A DNA stretch of 64,000 nucleotides, from the NCBI GenBank assembly GCA_019239425.1, contig JAFAZX010000068.1, positions 1 to 64,000 of the forward strand, read 5' to 3'. The position numbers and the translations under genes were made by a program. Positions 48,724 to 57,322 of the stretch are shown piece by piece; the stretch's first letter is position 1; every line of letters begins with the position of its first letter. This DNA is from Acidobacteriota bacterium. GTDB taxonomy: Bacteria > Acidobacteriota > Blastocatellia > Pyrinomonadales > Pyrinomonadaceae. The notes under the pieces were generated by a model. That model searched no databases. It was not told where the DNA came from and saw only the letters and a list, made by a program, of their open reading frames with translations.

Positions 48724-51411
48724 ATGTCCGTCATACGTCGCATACTTGCTATCTCTACGTCTGCCTTGCTGCTGGCCGGGCCGGTGCTGGCACAAGACGC
48801 CGCGGTGAAGCGGGCCGAGGGGGGCCCCGCCGTCGCCGCTTCTTCGACCGCCGCGGGCGTGCGTTTCGTCGCGCCGGGCGAGGCACGCCGCGTCCGCCTC
48901 GAAGTCTACGCGGCCGACGGCTCCCGCCTCTTCGATTCGGGCTTCCGGGCGGGCGGCATCTACGACTGGGACGGGCAGGGGCTCGCCGACGGTTCGTACC
49001 TGGCCGTGTTGACGGCCGAGGACATTCAGGGGCAGGCCGGCCGCAGGCTGAGCGGCGTGACCGTCGCCTCGGGCCGCGCCTCTCTGGGCAAGGAGGGCGA
49101 GCCGGAGCTGAAGGCCTCTTACGCGAAGGCGCTCTTGGCCGCGGGCATCGAGTCCGACGACGTGCTGGCCGCGGCGCGCGCGAAGAAGTCGAACGCCGTG
49201 ACCGTCACGGCGCACGACGGCACTGACGGCCAGGTCACCTCGACCTCGGGCGCGCTCACCTTCCGCACGGGCGACGTCTTCTCGGGCCAGGAGCGCGAGC
49301 AGATGCGCGTCACCGCGGACGGCCGCGTCGGCATCGGCACCGCCAACCCCGAAGACACGCTCGACGTGGCGGGCACCATCCGCGCGCGCGGCGGCATCCG
49401 CTTCGACGACGGCACCGTGCTGACCTCGGCCGGCGGCCTCAAGTCGGGCACCAACCTGCTCCACACGAACACCGTGACCGCCGGCGGCCCGACGGCCGCC
49501 GCCCTGGCCGGCTCGGGCACGGCCAACAAGCTCTCCAAGTGGCTCGACGGCGCGGGCACGCTCGGCGACTCGGTCATGACCGAGTCCAACGGCAGGGTGG
49601 GCGTCGGGACGGCCACCCCGGGCAACGTCTTCGAGGTGCGCAAGGATCAGCCCTTCAACGGCTCGTCCTTCGACACGATGACGCAGCTGGTGGTCAGGAA
49701 CGACGACCCGAACGGCTTCTCGGCCATCTCCATCTGGGGCAACGGCGCCGAGCGCGGCCGCTACCAGTACAACAGCGCGCAGCCCAACATCTTCCTGACC
49801 TCGATGGGGGCGGTGCCCTTCTACTTCGGCACGAACGCCCAAGTCCGCATGTCGGTCGACGCCAACAACGGCAACGTCGGCATCGGCACCAACTTCACGC
49901 CCGCGACGCAGAAGCTCGAAGTCAACGGCGGCAACATCAAGATCAGCGGCGCGGGCAACGGCCTTATCTTCCCCGACGGCACGAAGCTCACGTCGGCCAC
50001 GGCCGGCGGCGGCACGCCCTCGGGCACGAGCATCGTCTCGGCCATCAACGACGTGGGCACGGCGGGCGTCATCAGCGAGGCGCGCCTGTCGCCGAACGTC
50101 GCGAAGCTCAACGCGCAGAACGCGTGGACGGGCCAGAACACTTTCGTCAACGGCCTCTCGTCCAACGGCGTCGCGATCACGAACGTCGGCAACCCCGTCA
50201 GCGCGACCGACGCGACCAACAAGGCTTACACGGACGCCAACTTCGTCAAGTTCGTCCCCGGCGCCGAGCAGCTCTCGGTGGGCGACGCCAACGGCACGGC
50301 CCCGATGATCAACCTGCGCGGCGGCTCGACCTGCTGCTCCGGCCCCGGCGGCCACACGCCCGCCTGGTTCAAGGTCTTCCAGAACGGCAGCTTCGTCGCC
50401 ACCGGCAACCTCGGCATCGGCGTCTCGCCCATGCAGGGCAAGGGCTACCGCACTTCGTGGGACTCTTACAAGGGCGCGTTCCGCTCAGGCTACGCCGACG
50501 CGGAGTGGGACGACGCGAACGTCGGCTTCTTCTCGTGGGCGGGCGGCTCGAACTCGACCGCCATCGGCCTCTACGCGCTGGCCTTCGGCGACACGAACTC
50601 GGCCGAGTCCACCTCGTCCATCGTCTTCGGCAGCGGCAACCAGGTGAAGGGCGCGGCCGGGTTCTCGGCCGGCGCGGGCAACCGCGTGTGCGACACCTAC
50701 GGCGTCGCGCTCGGCAACAACGCCAAGTCGGGCGGCCCGCTCATCAACGGCAAGTGCGACCCCGACAGCTTCAACATCCACGGCCTCGCGGCGGTCGCCA
50801 TCGGCTACAACGTGACGGCCGACCAGGATCACACGACGGCGATGGGCAAGTTCGCCTCGAACAACGGCTTCACCGGCACGTTCGTCTGGTCGGACGGCTC
50901 GGCCACCGCGAGCGCCGACACGTTCCGCAACACCGCGAACAACGAGTTCGCCATCCGCGCCACGGGCGGCGTCCGCCTGCGCACGAACCTCGCGGGCACC
51001 ACGGGCTGCAACCTGCCCGCAGGCTCGGGCGTCTTCAACTGCACTTCGAGCCGCACGACGAAGGAGAACTTCCTCGGCGTGGACGGCAACGACGTGCTCG
51101 CGCGGCTCCGCAAGGTGCCGGTCTCGACCTGGAACTACATCGCCGAGGGCCAGCAGTCGCGCCACCTCGGCCCGATGGCGGAGGACTTCTACGGCGCGTT
51201 CCAGCTGGGGACGACCGACAAGGCCATCGGCATCCAGGACGCGGTCGGCGTGAGCCTCGCGGCCGTCAAGGCGCTCGACGCCAAGACCCTTGAGCTTCAG
51301 GAGAAGGCCCAGGAGGTCGAGCAGCTCCGCAGCAAGGTGAACACCCTCGAGCAGCGGCTCGCCGCCCTCGAAGCTCTCGTCCAGAAGCAGGCCGAGTCGC
51401 AGCAGAAGTAA
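48724..51411 (+). CDS. Secreted tail-fibre-like protein with S74 intramolecular chaperone domain
   Basis: 895 residues. A signal peptide (1-23) and a FlgD-like stretch (ADGSRLFDSGFRAGGIYDWD) are followed by a long beta-rich body with VGIGTANP-type repeats. A trimeric-adhesin head-like zone comes next (AEDTNSAES-like turns, VFGSGNQVKGAAGFSAGAGN, VALGNNAKSGG). The C-terminal S74 domain shows the self-cleavage dyad as CTSSRTTKENF, with Ser775 and Lys780 at the usual spacing of five. A coiled coil ends the protein (VEQLRSKVNTLEQRLAALEA). S74 domains fold and then release trimeric fibres. The lack of phage genes nearby suggests a cellular surface fibre. A strong terminator follows. Confidence 0.85.
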   Translation: MSVIRRILAISTSALLLAGPVLAQDAAVKRAEGGPAVAASSTAAGVRFVAPGEARRVRLEVYAADGSRLFDSGFRAGGIYDWDGQGLADGSYLAVLTAEDIQGQAGRRLSGVTVASGRASLGKEGEPELKASYAKALLAAGIESDDVLAAARAKKSNAVTVTAHDGTDGQVTSTSGALTFRTGDVFSGQEREQMRVTADGRVGIGTANPEDTLDVAGTIRARGGIRFDDGTVLTSAGGLKSGTNLLHTNTVTAGGPTAAALAGSGTANKLSKWLDGAGTLGDSVMTESNGRVGVGTATPGNVFEVRKDQPFNGSSFDTMTQLVVRNDDPNGFSAISIWGNGAERGRYQYNSAQPNIFLTSMGAVPFYFGTNAQVRMSVDANNGNVGIGTNFTPATQKLEVNGGNIKISGAGNGLIFPDGTKLTSATAGGGTPSGTSIVSAINDVGTAGVISEARLSPNVAKLNAQNAWTGQNTFVNGLSSNGVAITNVGNPVSATDATNKAYTDANFVKFVPGAEQLSVGDANGTAPMINLRGGSTCCSGPGGHTPAWFKVFQNGSFVATGNLGIGVSPMQGKGYRTSWDSYKGAFRSGYADAEWDDANVGFFSWAGGSNSTAIGLYALAFGDTNSAESTSSIVFGSGNQVKGAAGFSAGAGNRVCDTYGVALGNNAKSGGPLINGKCDPDSFNIHGLAAVAIGYNVTADQDHTTAMGKFASNNGFTGTFVWSDGSATASADTFRNTANNEFAIRATGGVRLRTNLAGTTGCNLPAGSGVFNCTSSRTTKENFLGVDGNDVLARLRKVPVSTWNYIAEGQQSRHLGPMAEDFYGAFQLGTTDKAIGIQDAVGVSLAAVKALDAKTLELQEKAQEVEQLRSKVNTLEQRLAALEALVQKQAESQQK

Positions 51412-51437
51412 GACTCCCCGGCTTCCCCCAAACGCGC

Positions 51438-51477
51438 GAAGGCCCGTCCAGGAAAATGGACGGGCCTTCGTGTTTCT
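51438..51477 (+). terminator. Rho-independent terminator of the S74 gene
   Basis: A perfect 13-bp stem GAAGGCCCGTCCA (51438-51450) with TGGACGGGCCTTC (51457-51469), loop GGAAAA, then GTGTTTCT. It lies 27 bp after the stop codon. Confidence 0.85.
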
Positions 51478-51632
51478 AACCCGCGAATGCGCGGTTGCGC
51501 AGCCCCCCGGTCGCGTGTAAAACTTTCGGGCGCTACGCTTCGTAGTAACGTCGCTTCCGCCGTCTCCTTATAAAGACTCCGGAATCACAACCCACAATCT
51601 AAATCCCCTTAGAAGGATTCGAGGTAAGCAGC

Positions 51633-53372
51633 ATGAGAAGATTTACCCTAGCCCTGCTCGCGCTCTTCCTGTGTGCCGCGGGCGCGCGCGCGCAGAACGT
51701 GCCCGTGCAGGAGGTCGTGTTGGATAACGGCCTGCGCGTGCTGATGGTGCCGCGCAAGGGCGACCCCAACATCGCCGCCGGCTGGATCACGCGCACCGGC
51801 TCGGTCAACGAGCGCCCGGGCATCACCGGCCTCTCCCACCTCTTCGAGCACATGATGTTCAAGGGTACGCGCACCATCGGCACCAAGGACATCGAGGCGA
51901 ATCTGAAACTCCTCAAAGAGATGGACGACGTGCGCGCGCAGATGCGCGCCGAGGATAAGGAACTCATCCGCCGCGCGCGCGTCGGCGAGATCGACGACCC
52001 GAAAGACCCCAAGAACCGCTCCGATAACTACAGGCAGCTCCTTGCCCGCTTCGACGAGCTGACCAAGCGCGAGAAGGAGCTGATGGTCAAGGACGAGTTC
52101 GACCGCGTCTACACGACGGCCGGCGCGTCGGGCATGAACGCCGGCACTTCGAACGACTTCACCGTCTACTTCCTCAACGTCCCGGCCAACAAGCTCGAGC
52201 TGTGGTTCTGGATGGAATCTGACCGCCTCCTGAACCCCGTCTTCCGCGAGTTCTACTCCGAGCGCGACGTGGTGCACGAGGAGCGGCGGCTCCGCACCGA
52301 CTCGACGCCGACGGGCAAGTTCGACGAGCAGTTCGACGCTCTGTTCTGGATGTCCTCCCCCTACGGCTGGCCCGTGGTGGGTTGGCCCTCCGACCTCGAA
52401 GCCATCACGCGCGAGGAGGCGCTCGACTACTTCGCCGTCAACTACGCGCCCAACAACCTGACGGCCTGCCTCGTCGGCGACTTCGAGCCGGCGCAGGCCA
52501 CCGCGCTGGCGAAGAAGTACTTCGGCCGGCTGCCGCGCGGGCCGCGCGAGCCCGAGCCCGTCCGCACGCAGGAGATGAAGCAGCTCGCCGAGCAGCGCAT
52601 GATCGCCTACGCCGAGACCAGCCCGCAGGTGCGCGTCCGCTACCACACGCAGGCCGACGGCCACCCCGACGACTTCGTGCTTAGCGTGCTCGGCGACATC
52701 CTGAGCGGCCGGACGGGCCGCCTCTACAAGTCGCTCGTGCTCCAGCAGGAGGTCGCCAACAACGCCTCCGCCAACCAGAACGGCAACAAGTACGAGGGCT
52801 ACTTCGAGCTGCGCGGCACGGCCAAGCCGGGCAAGACGCCCGAGGAGGTGGAGCAGGCGCTCTACCGCGAGATCGAGAAACTTCAGAAGGAACTCGTCCC
52901 GGCCGAGGAGCTTCAGAAGATTAAGAACCAGTCGTCCGCCGACCAGTTCCGCGGGCTGCAGTCGAACTTCGGGCTGATGGTGCAGCTGCTCCTGCGCGAC
53001 GCCAACCGCAGCTGGTCGTCCATCAACACCGACCCCGCGCGCGTGCAGGCCGTCACGGCCGAGGACATCCGCCGCGTCGCCAACAAGTACTTCACGCCCG
53101 AGAACCGCACGGTCGCCATCTACCGCACGAAGGCGGCGGCGGGCGGCGACGCGGAAGACGCCACGCTCGCCGGCCTCTCCGACCAGGAGAAGGAGCAGGT
53201 GCGCCGGCTCCGCGCCGCGCTCCCGCAGATGAAGGCCGAGCAGGTGCGCGCCATCCTCCAGCAAGTCGAGCAGATGGGAGCCTCGGCCCCCGCCGACAAG
53301 CAGAAGGGCCTACAGGTCGTGAAGAAGATGCTGGAGGATCGCCTCAAGCAGCTCGAAGGAGGTACGAAGTAA
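51633..53372 (+). CDS. M16-family zinc peptidase, catalytic subunit
   Basis: 579 residues with a signal peptide (1-21). The inverted zinc motif HxxEH is HLFEH at 69-73, and the distal Glu is in ERDVVHEERRLR. A charged helical insertion of about 70 residues separates HxxEH from the conserved AGASGMNAGTSND strand. The C-terminal M16 half and a coiled-coil-rich tail (LRAALPQMKAEQVRAILQQVEQ) follow. It should cleave peptides in the periplasm as half of a two-gene clamshell with the next protein, whose ATG starts three bases after this stop. The RBS (AAGGAGGT) of the next gene lies inside this gene's last codons. Confidence 0.92.
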   Translation: MRRFTLALLALFLCAAGARAQNVPVQEVVLDNGLRVLMVPRKGDPNIAAGWITRTGSVNERPGITGLSHLFEHMMFKGTRTIGTKDIEANLKLLKEMDDVRAQMRAEDKELIRRARVGEIDDPKDPKNRSDNYRQLLARFDELTKREKELMVKDEFDRVYTTAGASGMNAGTSNDFTVYFLNVPANKLELWFWMESDRLLNPVFREFYSERDVVHEERRLRTDSTPTGKFDEQFDALFWMSSPYGWPVVGWPSDLEAITREEALDYFAVNYAPNNLTACLVGDFEPAQATALAKKYFGRLPRGPREPEPVRTQEMKQLAEQRMIAYAETSPQVRVRYHTQADGHPDDFVLSVLGDILSGRTGRLYKSLVLQQEVANNASANQNGNKYEGYFELRGTAKPGKTPEEVEQALYREIEKLQKELVPAEELQKIKNQSSADQFRGLQSNFGLMVQLLLRDANRSWSSINTDPARVQAVTAEDIRRVANKYFTPENRTVAIYRTKAAAGGDAEDATLAGLSDQEKEQVRRLRAALPQMKAEQVRAILQQVEQMGASAPADKQKGLQVVKKMLEDRLKQLEGGTK

Positions 53373-53375
53373 GTC

Positions 53376-54896
53376 ATGAAGATCAGCAGAACCTTTGCGG
53401 CGCTGCTCCTCGCGCTCACGCTGCTCGCGGCCGCGCCGGCCGCCGCGCTGGCGCAGACCGCGCAGCCTTCGGGCATCCCCGCGCACCCGCGCGAGCTGAA
53501 GTACACGCCGCTCAACTACGCGCCGCCGAAGCGCGACAAGTATCGCCACGTCCTCTCGAACGGCGTGGTCGTCTACGCGGTCGAAGACCACGACCTGCCG
53601 CTCGTCAACATCTCGACGCTCGTCCGCACCGGCTCTTACCTCGACCCGGCGGGCAAGGAGGGACTCGCGGCCCTCGTCGGCAGCCAGATGCGCGCCGGCG
53701 GCACGCAGAAGATGACGGCCGAGCAGTTCGACGAGGCCGCCGACTTCCTCGCCGCGCAGATTTCGAGCGGCGTCAGCTCGACGCAAGGCAACGCCAACCT
53801 CAACCTGCTCGCCAAGGACGTCGACAAGGGGCTCGCGCTCTACTTCGACATGCTGCGCACGCCCGCGTTCCAGGAAGACCGCCTCAAGCTCGCCAAGAGC
53901 CAAATCCTGCAGGCGATGGAGCGGCGCAACGACAACACGTCCGGCATCGAGGCGCGCGAGTGGAACCGCCTGCTCTACGGCGCCGAGCACTTCTCGACGA
54001 AGGAGACGACGAAGGCCTCCGTCGAATCGATCACCCGCCAGGACTTGGTCGACTTCCACCAGAAGTACTTCCAGCCGGGCGGCTTCATCATCGCCGCCTC
54101 GGGCGACTTCAAGACGGACGAGCTGTTGGCGAAGCTCGAAGCGGCCTTCAAGGGCTGGCCCGCGAACAAGGCGGCCGTGCCCGACGTGCCGAAGCCGACG
54201 CAAGTACCGGTCGCGGGCATCTACACGGTCAACAAGCCGGACGTGAACCAGGGTCGCGTCAGCATCGGCCACACCGGCTCGATGCGCGGCAACCCCGACT
54301 CGTACGCCTTGGAGATCATGAACGACATCCTCGGCGGCGGCGGCTTCACGTCGCGCATCATGTCGCGCGTGCGCTCCGACGAGGGGCTCGCCTACTCGGC
54401 CGGCTCCTCGTACGGGATGGGCGTCTACTACCCGGGCACGTTCCGCGCCTCGTTCCAGTCGAAGAGCGCGTCCACGTCGCAGGCCATCCAGATCGTGCTG
54501 GACGAGATCGGCCGCATCCGCACGTCGAAGGTCTCGGACGAGGAGTTGCAGACGGCGAAGAACTCGGCCATCGAGACCTTCCCGCGCATCTTCTCGACGG
54601 CCGCGCTCGTCGCCGGCACCTTCGCGCAGGACGAGTACACGAAGCGGCCCGCGGACTACTGGGACACCTACCGCCAGCGCGTCGCGGCCGTCACGGCCGA
54701 CGACGTGCAGCGCGTCGCGCAGAAGTACCTCGACCCCTCGAAGCTCGTCATCCTCGTCGTCGGCAACATCGACGACATCACGAAGGGCAACCCCGACCAC
54801 CCCGAGTACAGCTTGACGAAGATCGCGGCCACCGGCCAGATACGCCGCATCCCGCTCCCCGACCCGCTCACCATGACCTACCCGCCCGCTCCGTAA
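53376..54896 (+). CDS. M16-family protein, non-catalytic partner subunit
   Basis: 506 residues with a signal peptide (about 1-27). The position of HxxEH is degenerate: GKEGLAALVGSQMRAGG. It therefore lacks zinc ligands, as in the partner subunit of two-chain M16 peptidases such as mitochondrial MPP alpha. The R/Y substrate motif is present as RIMSRVRSDEGLAYSAGSSYG. The two proteins would form an exported heterodimeric peptidase. It is translated from a start three bases after its partner. A cluster of nested palindromes lies directly after the stop. Confidence 0.9.
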   Translation: MKISRTFAALLLALTLLAAAPAAALAQTAQPSGIPAHPRELKYTPLNYAPPKRDKYRHVLSNGVVVYAVEDHDLPLVNISTLVRTGSYLDPAGKEGLAALVGSQMRAGGTQKMTAEQFDEAADFLAAQISSGVSSTQGNANLNLLAKDVDKGLALYFDMLRTPAFQEDRLKLAKSQILQAMERRNDNTSGIEAREWNRLLYGAEHFSTKETTKASVESITRQDLVDFHQKYFQPGGFIIAASGDFKTDELLAKLEAAFKGWPANKAAVPDVPKPTQVPVAGIYTVNKPDVNQGRVSIGHTGSMRGNPDSYALEIMNDILGGGGFTSRIMSRVRSDEGLAYSAGSSYGMGVYYPGTFRASFQSKSASTSQAIQIVLDEIGRIRTSKVSDEELQTAKNSAIETFPRIFSTAALVAGTFAQDEYTKRPADYWDTYRQRVAAVTADDVQRVAQKYLDPSKLVILVVGNIDDITKGNPDHPEYSLTKIAATGQIRRIPLPDPLTMTYPPAP

Positions 54897-54908
54897 GGGG
54901 AATGGGGA

Positions 54909-55126
54909 TAAAGCCCCGAAGGGGCGGAATGTGAAAGCCAGGGGCAACGCCCCTGGTGATAGTCGTAAGAAAAGGTTATAAGCCCCGAAGGGGCGGAATA
55001 TCGCCGCATGATATTCCGCCCCTTCGGGGCTTAAACGTTTGTGCGTCCCGTGACCAGGGGCGGCGCTCAGGCTTGCGCCTTCGCTCTGCCCCTGGCTATC
55101 TCATGACGCCCCTTCGGGGCTGCTTA
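54909..55126. repeat. Compound palindrome array, families F (GCCCCGAAGGGGC) and G (CCAGGGGC)
   Basis: Three GCCCCGAAGGGGC-type hairpins (about 54913, 54981 and 55107) alternate with two CCAGGGGC...GCCCCTGG hairpins (54938-54955 and 55054-55095). The centre is a 22-bp perfect inverted repeat (54980-55001 with 55011-55032) around a 9-nt loop. The array fills the space between two convergent genes and is likely to block transcription from both sides. Confidence 0.88.
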
Positions 55127-55134
55127 AACTTCTA

Positions 55135-55854
55135 TCAGTAGTTCGTCAGAATCCGCTCCGGCTCGAAGCCCATCTCGTGGAGGCGGTCGCGCGTCTGCTC
55201 GATCATCTCGCGCGAGCCGCAGACGAGGGCCACCGGGTCGGAGAGCGTCGGCAGCACGTTATCCAGCAGAGACTGGACGTAGCCGGTCTGCCCCGCCCAC
55301 TCGTAACCGTCCGGCCTCGAGATGACCTGCCGCAGCTCGACGCCGGCCGCGCGCCACGCCTCCACCTCGTCGCGGTAGCAGAAGTCCTCCGGCGTGCGCG
55401 CGCCGTAGAGCACCACGACCTGCCCGTACTTCTCGGCCCGCGGCAGTACCGAACGCAGCGCCGAACGCAGGGGCGCCACGCCCGTCCCCATCGCCACGAA
55501 GACGAGGTCGCGCCCCTCCTGCGCCTTCAGGTCGAAACCGTGCCCCGCCATCTCGGCCAGGCGCACGCGCCCGCCCGGCGGCGTCTCGTAGAGCGCGCGG
55601 CTCACGGGGTCGTTCGAGCGCTTCACCAGGAACTCGAGCTCCTCGTCCTCGGGCGCGCTCGCGATGGCGAAGTAAGCGCGCCCCAGCCCCTCGACTTCGA
55701 GCACCGCGACCTGCCCCGGCACGAACGGCAAGTCGTGGCAGTCCGACGCGCCCTCGGGGAGCACGTCGAACGCGCGGATGTCCCGCGCCTCCTCGTGCAC
55801 GCGCTTGATGACGAGGACGCGCCCCTCCCCCTCTTCAGTTGGAGCCACCGACAT
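55135..55854 (-). CDS. FAD/NAD(P)-binding reductase of the ferredoxin-NADP reductase fold
   Basis: 239 residues from MSVAPTEEGEGRV; the longer frame runs back into an intergenic palindrome. The FAD motif RxYxxxS-like is RAYFAIAS, the NAD(P) loop is VAMGTGVAPLRSALRSVLP, and VVLYGARTPEDFCYRDE and CGSREMIEQT complete the family. It lacks the C-terminal iron-sulfur cysteines of dihydroorotate or hydrogenase gamma subunits and stands alone. It would move electrons between NAD(P)H and a partner not encoded nearby. It is divergent from the MFS gene. Confidence 0.85.
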   Translation of the reverse strand: MSVAPTEEGEGRVLVIKRVHEEARDIRAFDVLPEGASDCHDLPFVPGQVAVLEVEGLGRAYFAIASAPEDEELEFLVKRSNDPVSRALYETPPGGRVRLAEMAGHGFDLKAQEGRDLVFVAMGTGVAPLRSALRSVLPRAEKYGQVVVLYGARTPEDFCYRDEVEAWRAAGVELRQVISRPDGYEWAGQTGYVQSLLDNVLPTLSDPVALVCGSREMIEQTRDRLHEMGFEPERILTNY

Positions 55855-55934
55855 TTGAACCCTTCTCCCGTGATTTTGGTAACTGCCCCGAGTGTAGCGC
55901 AAGTTGGCGCGTCGCGCGAAGGCTGTGTTAAAAA

Positions 55935-56006
55935 AGCTGTCAGCGGTCAGCACTCAGCTTTCAGCCAAACCCAAAGCTGAAAGCTGAGTGCTGACCGCTG
56001 ACAGCT
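55935..56006. repeat. Perfect 30-bp palindrome, family C (AGCTGTCAGCGG type)
   Basis: The left arm 55935-55964 is the exact reverse complement of the right arm 55977-56006. The loop is CCAAACCCAAAG (12 nt). Only four bases separate it from the MFS start codon at 56011, so the mRNA would carry the hairpin where an RBS is expected. It also lies 80 bp upstream of the divergent reductase gene. Confidence 0.93.
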
Positions 56007-56010
56007 ATTC

Positions 56011-57276
56011 ATGAAGCGCTCTCCGCTGCTGGTCATCTTCGTCACGGTCTTCATCGACCTGGTGGGCTTCGGCATCGTCATCCCCGTCCTGCCGTTCTAC
56101 GTCGAGGGGACGAAGTTCGACGCGAGCCCGCGGGTCGTCGGGCTGCTCTTCGCGTCCTACTCGGTGATGCAGCTCGTCTTCACGCCGATCCTGGGGCGGC
56201 TCTCCGACAGGTACGGGCGGCGCCCCGTTCTCTTCTTCAGCCTGCTGGGGACGGGCCTCGGGTTCTTCGTCATGGGCTTCGCGACGACGCTCTGGATGCT
56301 CTTCGCGGGGCGCATCATCGACGGCGTCACGGGCGGGAACATCTCGACCGCGCAGGCCTACATCGCCGACGTGACGACCGAGGAGAACCGGGCGAAGGGG
56401 ATGGGACTCATCGGCGCGGCCTTCGGCCTGGGGTTCATCTTCGGGCCGGCCATCGGCGGCGTCCTGTCGCGCTGGGGCGTGAACGTGCCCTTCCTGTTCG
56501 CGGGCGCGCTCTCCTTAGCGAACGCGACGCTGCTCTACTTCGTGCTGCCCGAGACGGTGACGCCCGACCACCCGGCGCGCGCGTCGGCGGCGACCGGCCG
56601 CTGGTCGCAGCTCCTGAACGCGGTGAGCCAACCGCGGCTCGCGTTCGTGCTCGCCGTCTACTTCCTGTTCGTGACGGCCTTCTCGGTGATGACGACGTCG
56701 TTCGGGCTCTTCACGCTCTACCGCTTCGGCTTCGACGCGCACGACACGGGCTGGGTCTTCGCCTTCGTCGGCGTCATCGGGGCGGCGGTGCAGGGCGGGC
56801 TCATCGGCCGTCTGGTGAAGGCGTTCGGCGAGCCACTGCTGGTCATCGCCGGGGCGCTGCTGTTCACGGCGAGCCTCGTCCTCATCCCTCTGACGGGGCC
56901 GCACACGGGGACGCCGGCGCTGCTCGCTTTGGGGGCGCTCTTCGCTCTGGGGAACGGTTTGGCGACGCCTTCGCTCACGTCGCTCGCTTCGAAGAGCGCG
57001 GGCGCGGGCGAGCAGGGCGGCGTGCTCGGCGTGACGCAGTCGGTGGCGAGCCTTTCGCGCGTCGTGGGGCCGCTCATTTCGGCCGCGCTCATCTACAGCG
57101 CCGCCGCCACGTTGGGCTACGACGGCAAGCCGCACAGGATGAGCGACGCCTCGGTGGAGCGCACCTTCTGGGTCGCGGCCGGCATCATGTTCGTGGCCTT
57201 CCTGCTCGCCGCCTACTTCGCGCGCGCCTACGCCGGCGAGTACCGCCGCGGCGGCGCCGTCGCCGAGGGCACGTGA
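56011..57276 (+). CDS. MFS transporter, TetA/DHA1-like
   Basis: 421 residues with 12 predicted membrane segments. Motif A is GRLSDRYGRRPVLF. DLVGFGIVIPVLPFYVEG at the first helix and GRIIDGVTGGNISTAQAYIADVT are typical of the TetA-like drug:H+ antiporter branch. GFIFGPAIGGVL resembles the antiporter motif C. It would export a small hydrophobic compound; drug identity cannot be given. No RBS is visible because a perfect hairpin ends four bases before the ATG. A 57293-57310 A+T palindrome follows the stop. Confidence 0.88.
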   Translation: MKRSPLLVIFVTVFIDLVGFGIVIPVLPFYVEGTKFDASPRVVGLLFASYSVMQLVFTPILGRLSDRYGRRPVLFFSLLGTGLGFFVMGFATTLWMLFAGRIIDGVTGGNISTAQAYIADVTTEENRAKGMGLIGAAFGLGFIFGPAIGGVLSRWGVNVPFLFAGALSLANATLLYFVLPETVTPDHPARASAATGRWSQLLNAVSQPRLAFVLAVYFLFVTAFSVMTTSFGLFTLYRFGFDAHDTGWVFAFVGVIGAAVQGGLIGRLVKAFGEPLLVIAGALLFTASLVLIPLTGPHTGTPALLALGALFALGNGLATPSLTSLASKSAGAGEQGGVLGVTQSVASLSRVVGPLISAALIYSAAATLGYDGKPHRMSDASVERTFWVAAGIMFVAFLLAAYFARAYAGEYRRGGAVAEGT

Positions 57277-57292
57277 GAACTTTGGCATTCGA

Positions 57293-57310
57293 AATTTCAA
57301 ATTTGAAATT
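57293..57310. repeat. A+T-rich perfect palindrome (AATTTCAAATTTGAAATT)
   Basis: An exact 18-bp palindrome in the 46-bp gap between the MFS stop and the M20 start. It is AT-only apart from one C and one G, unlike the surrounding DNA. It may be a short member of another palindromic family or a regulatory site; only one copy was seen. Confidence 0.6.
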
Positions 57311-57322
57311 GCTTTAAGGCTC

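Noticed and set aside
48724-51411. Prophage remnant
   Set aside because: No capsid, portal, terminase, integrase or lysis gene is present, and the protein has a bacterial signal peptide and its own terminator.
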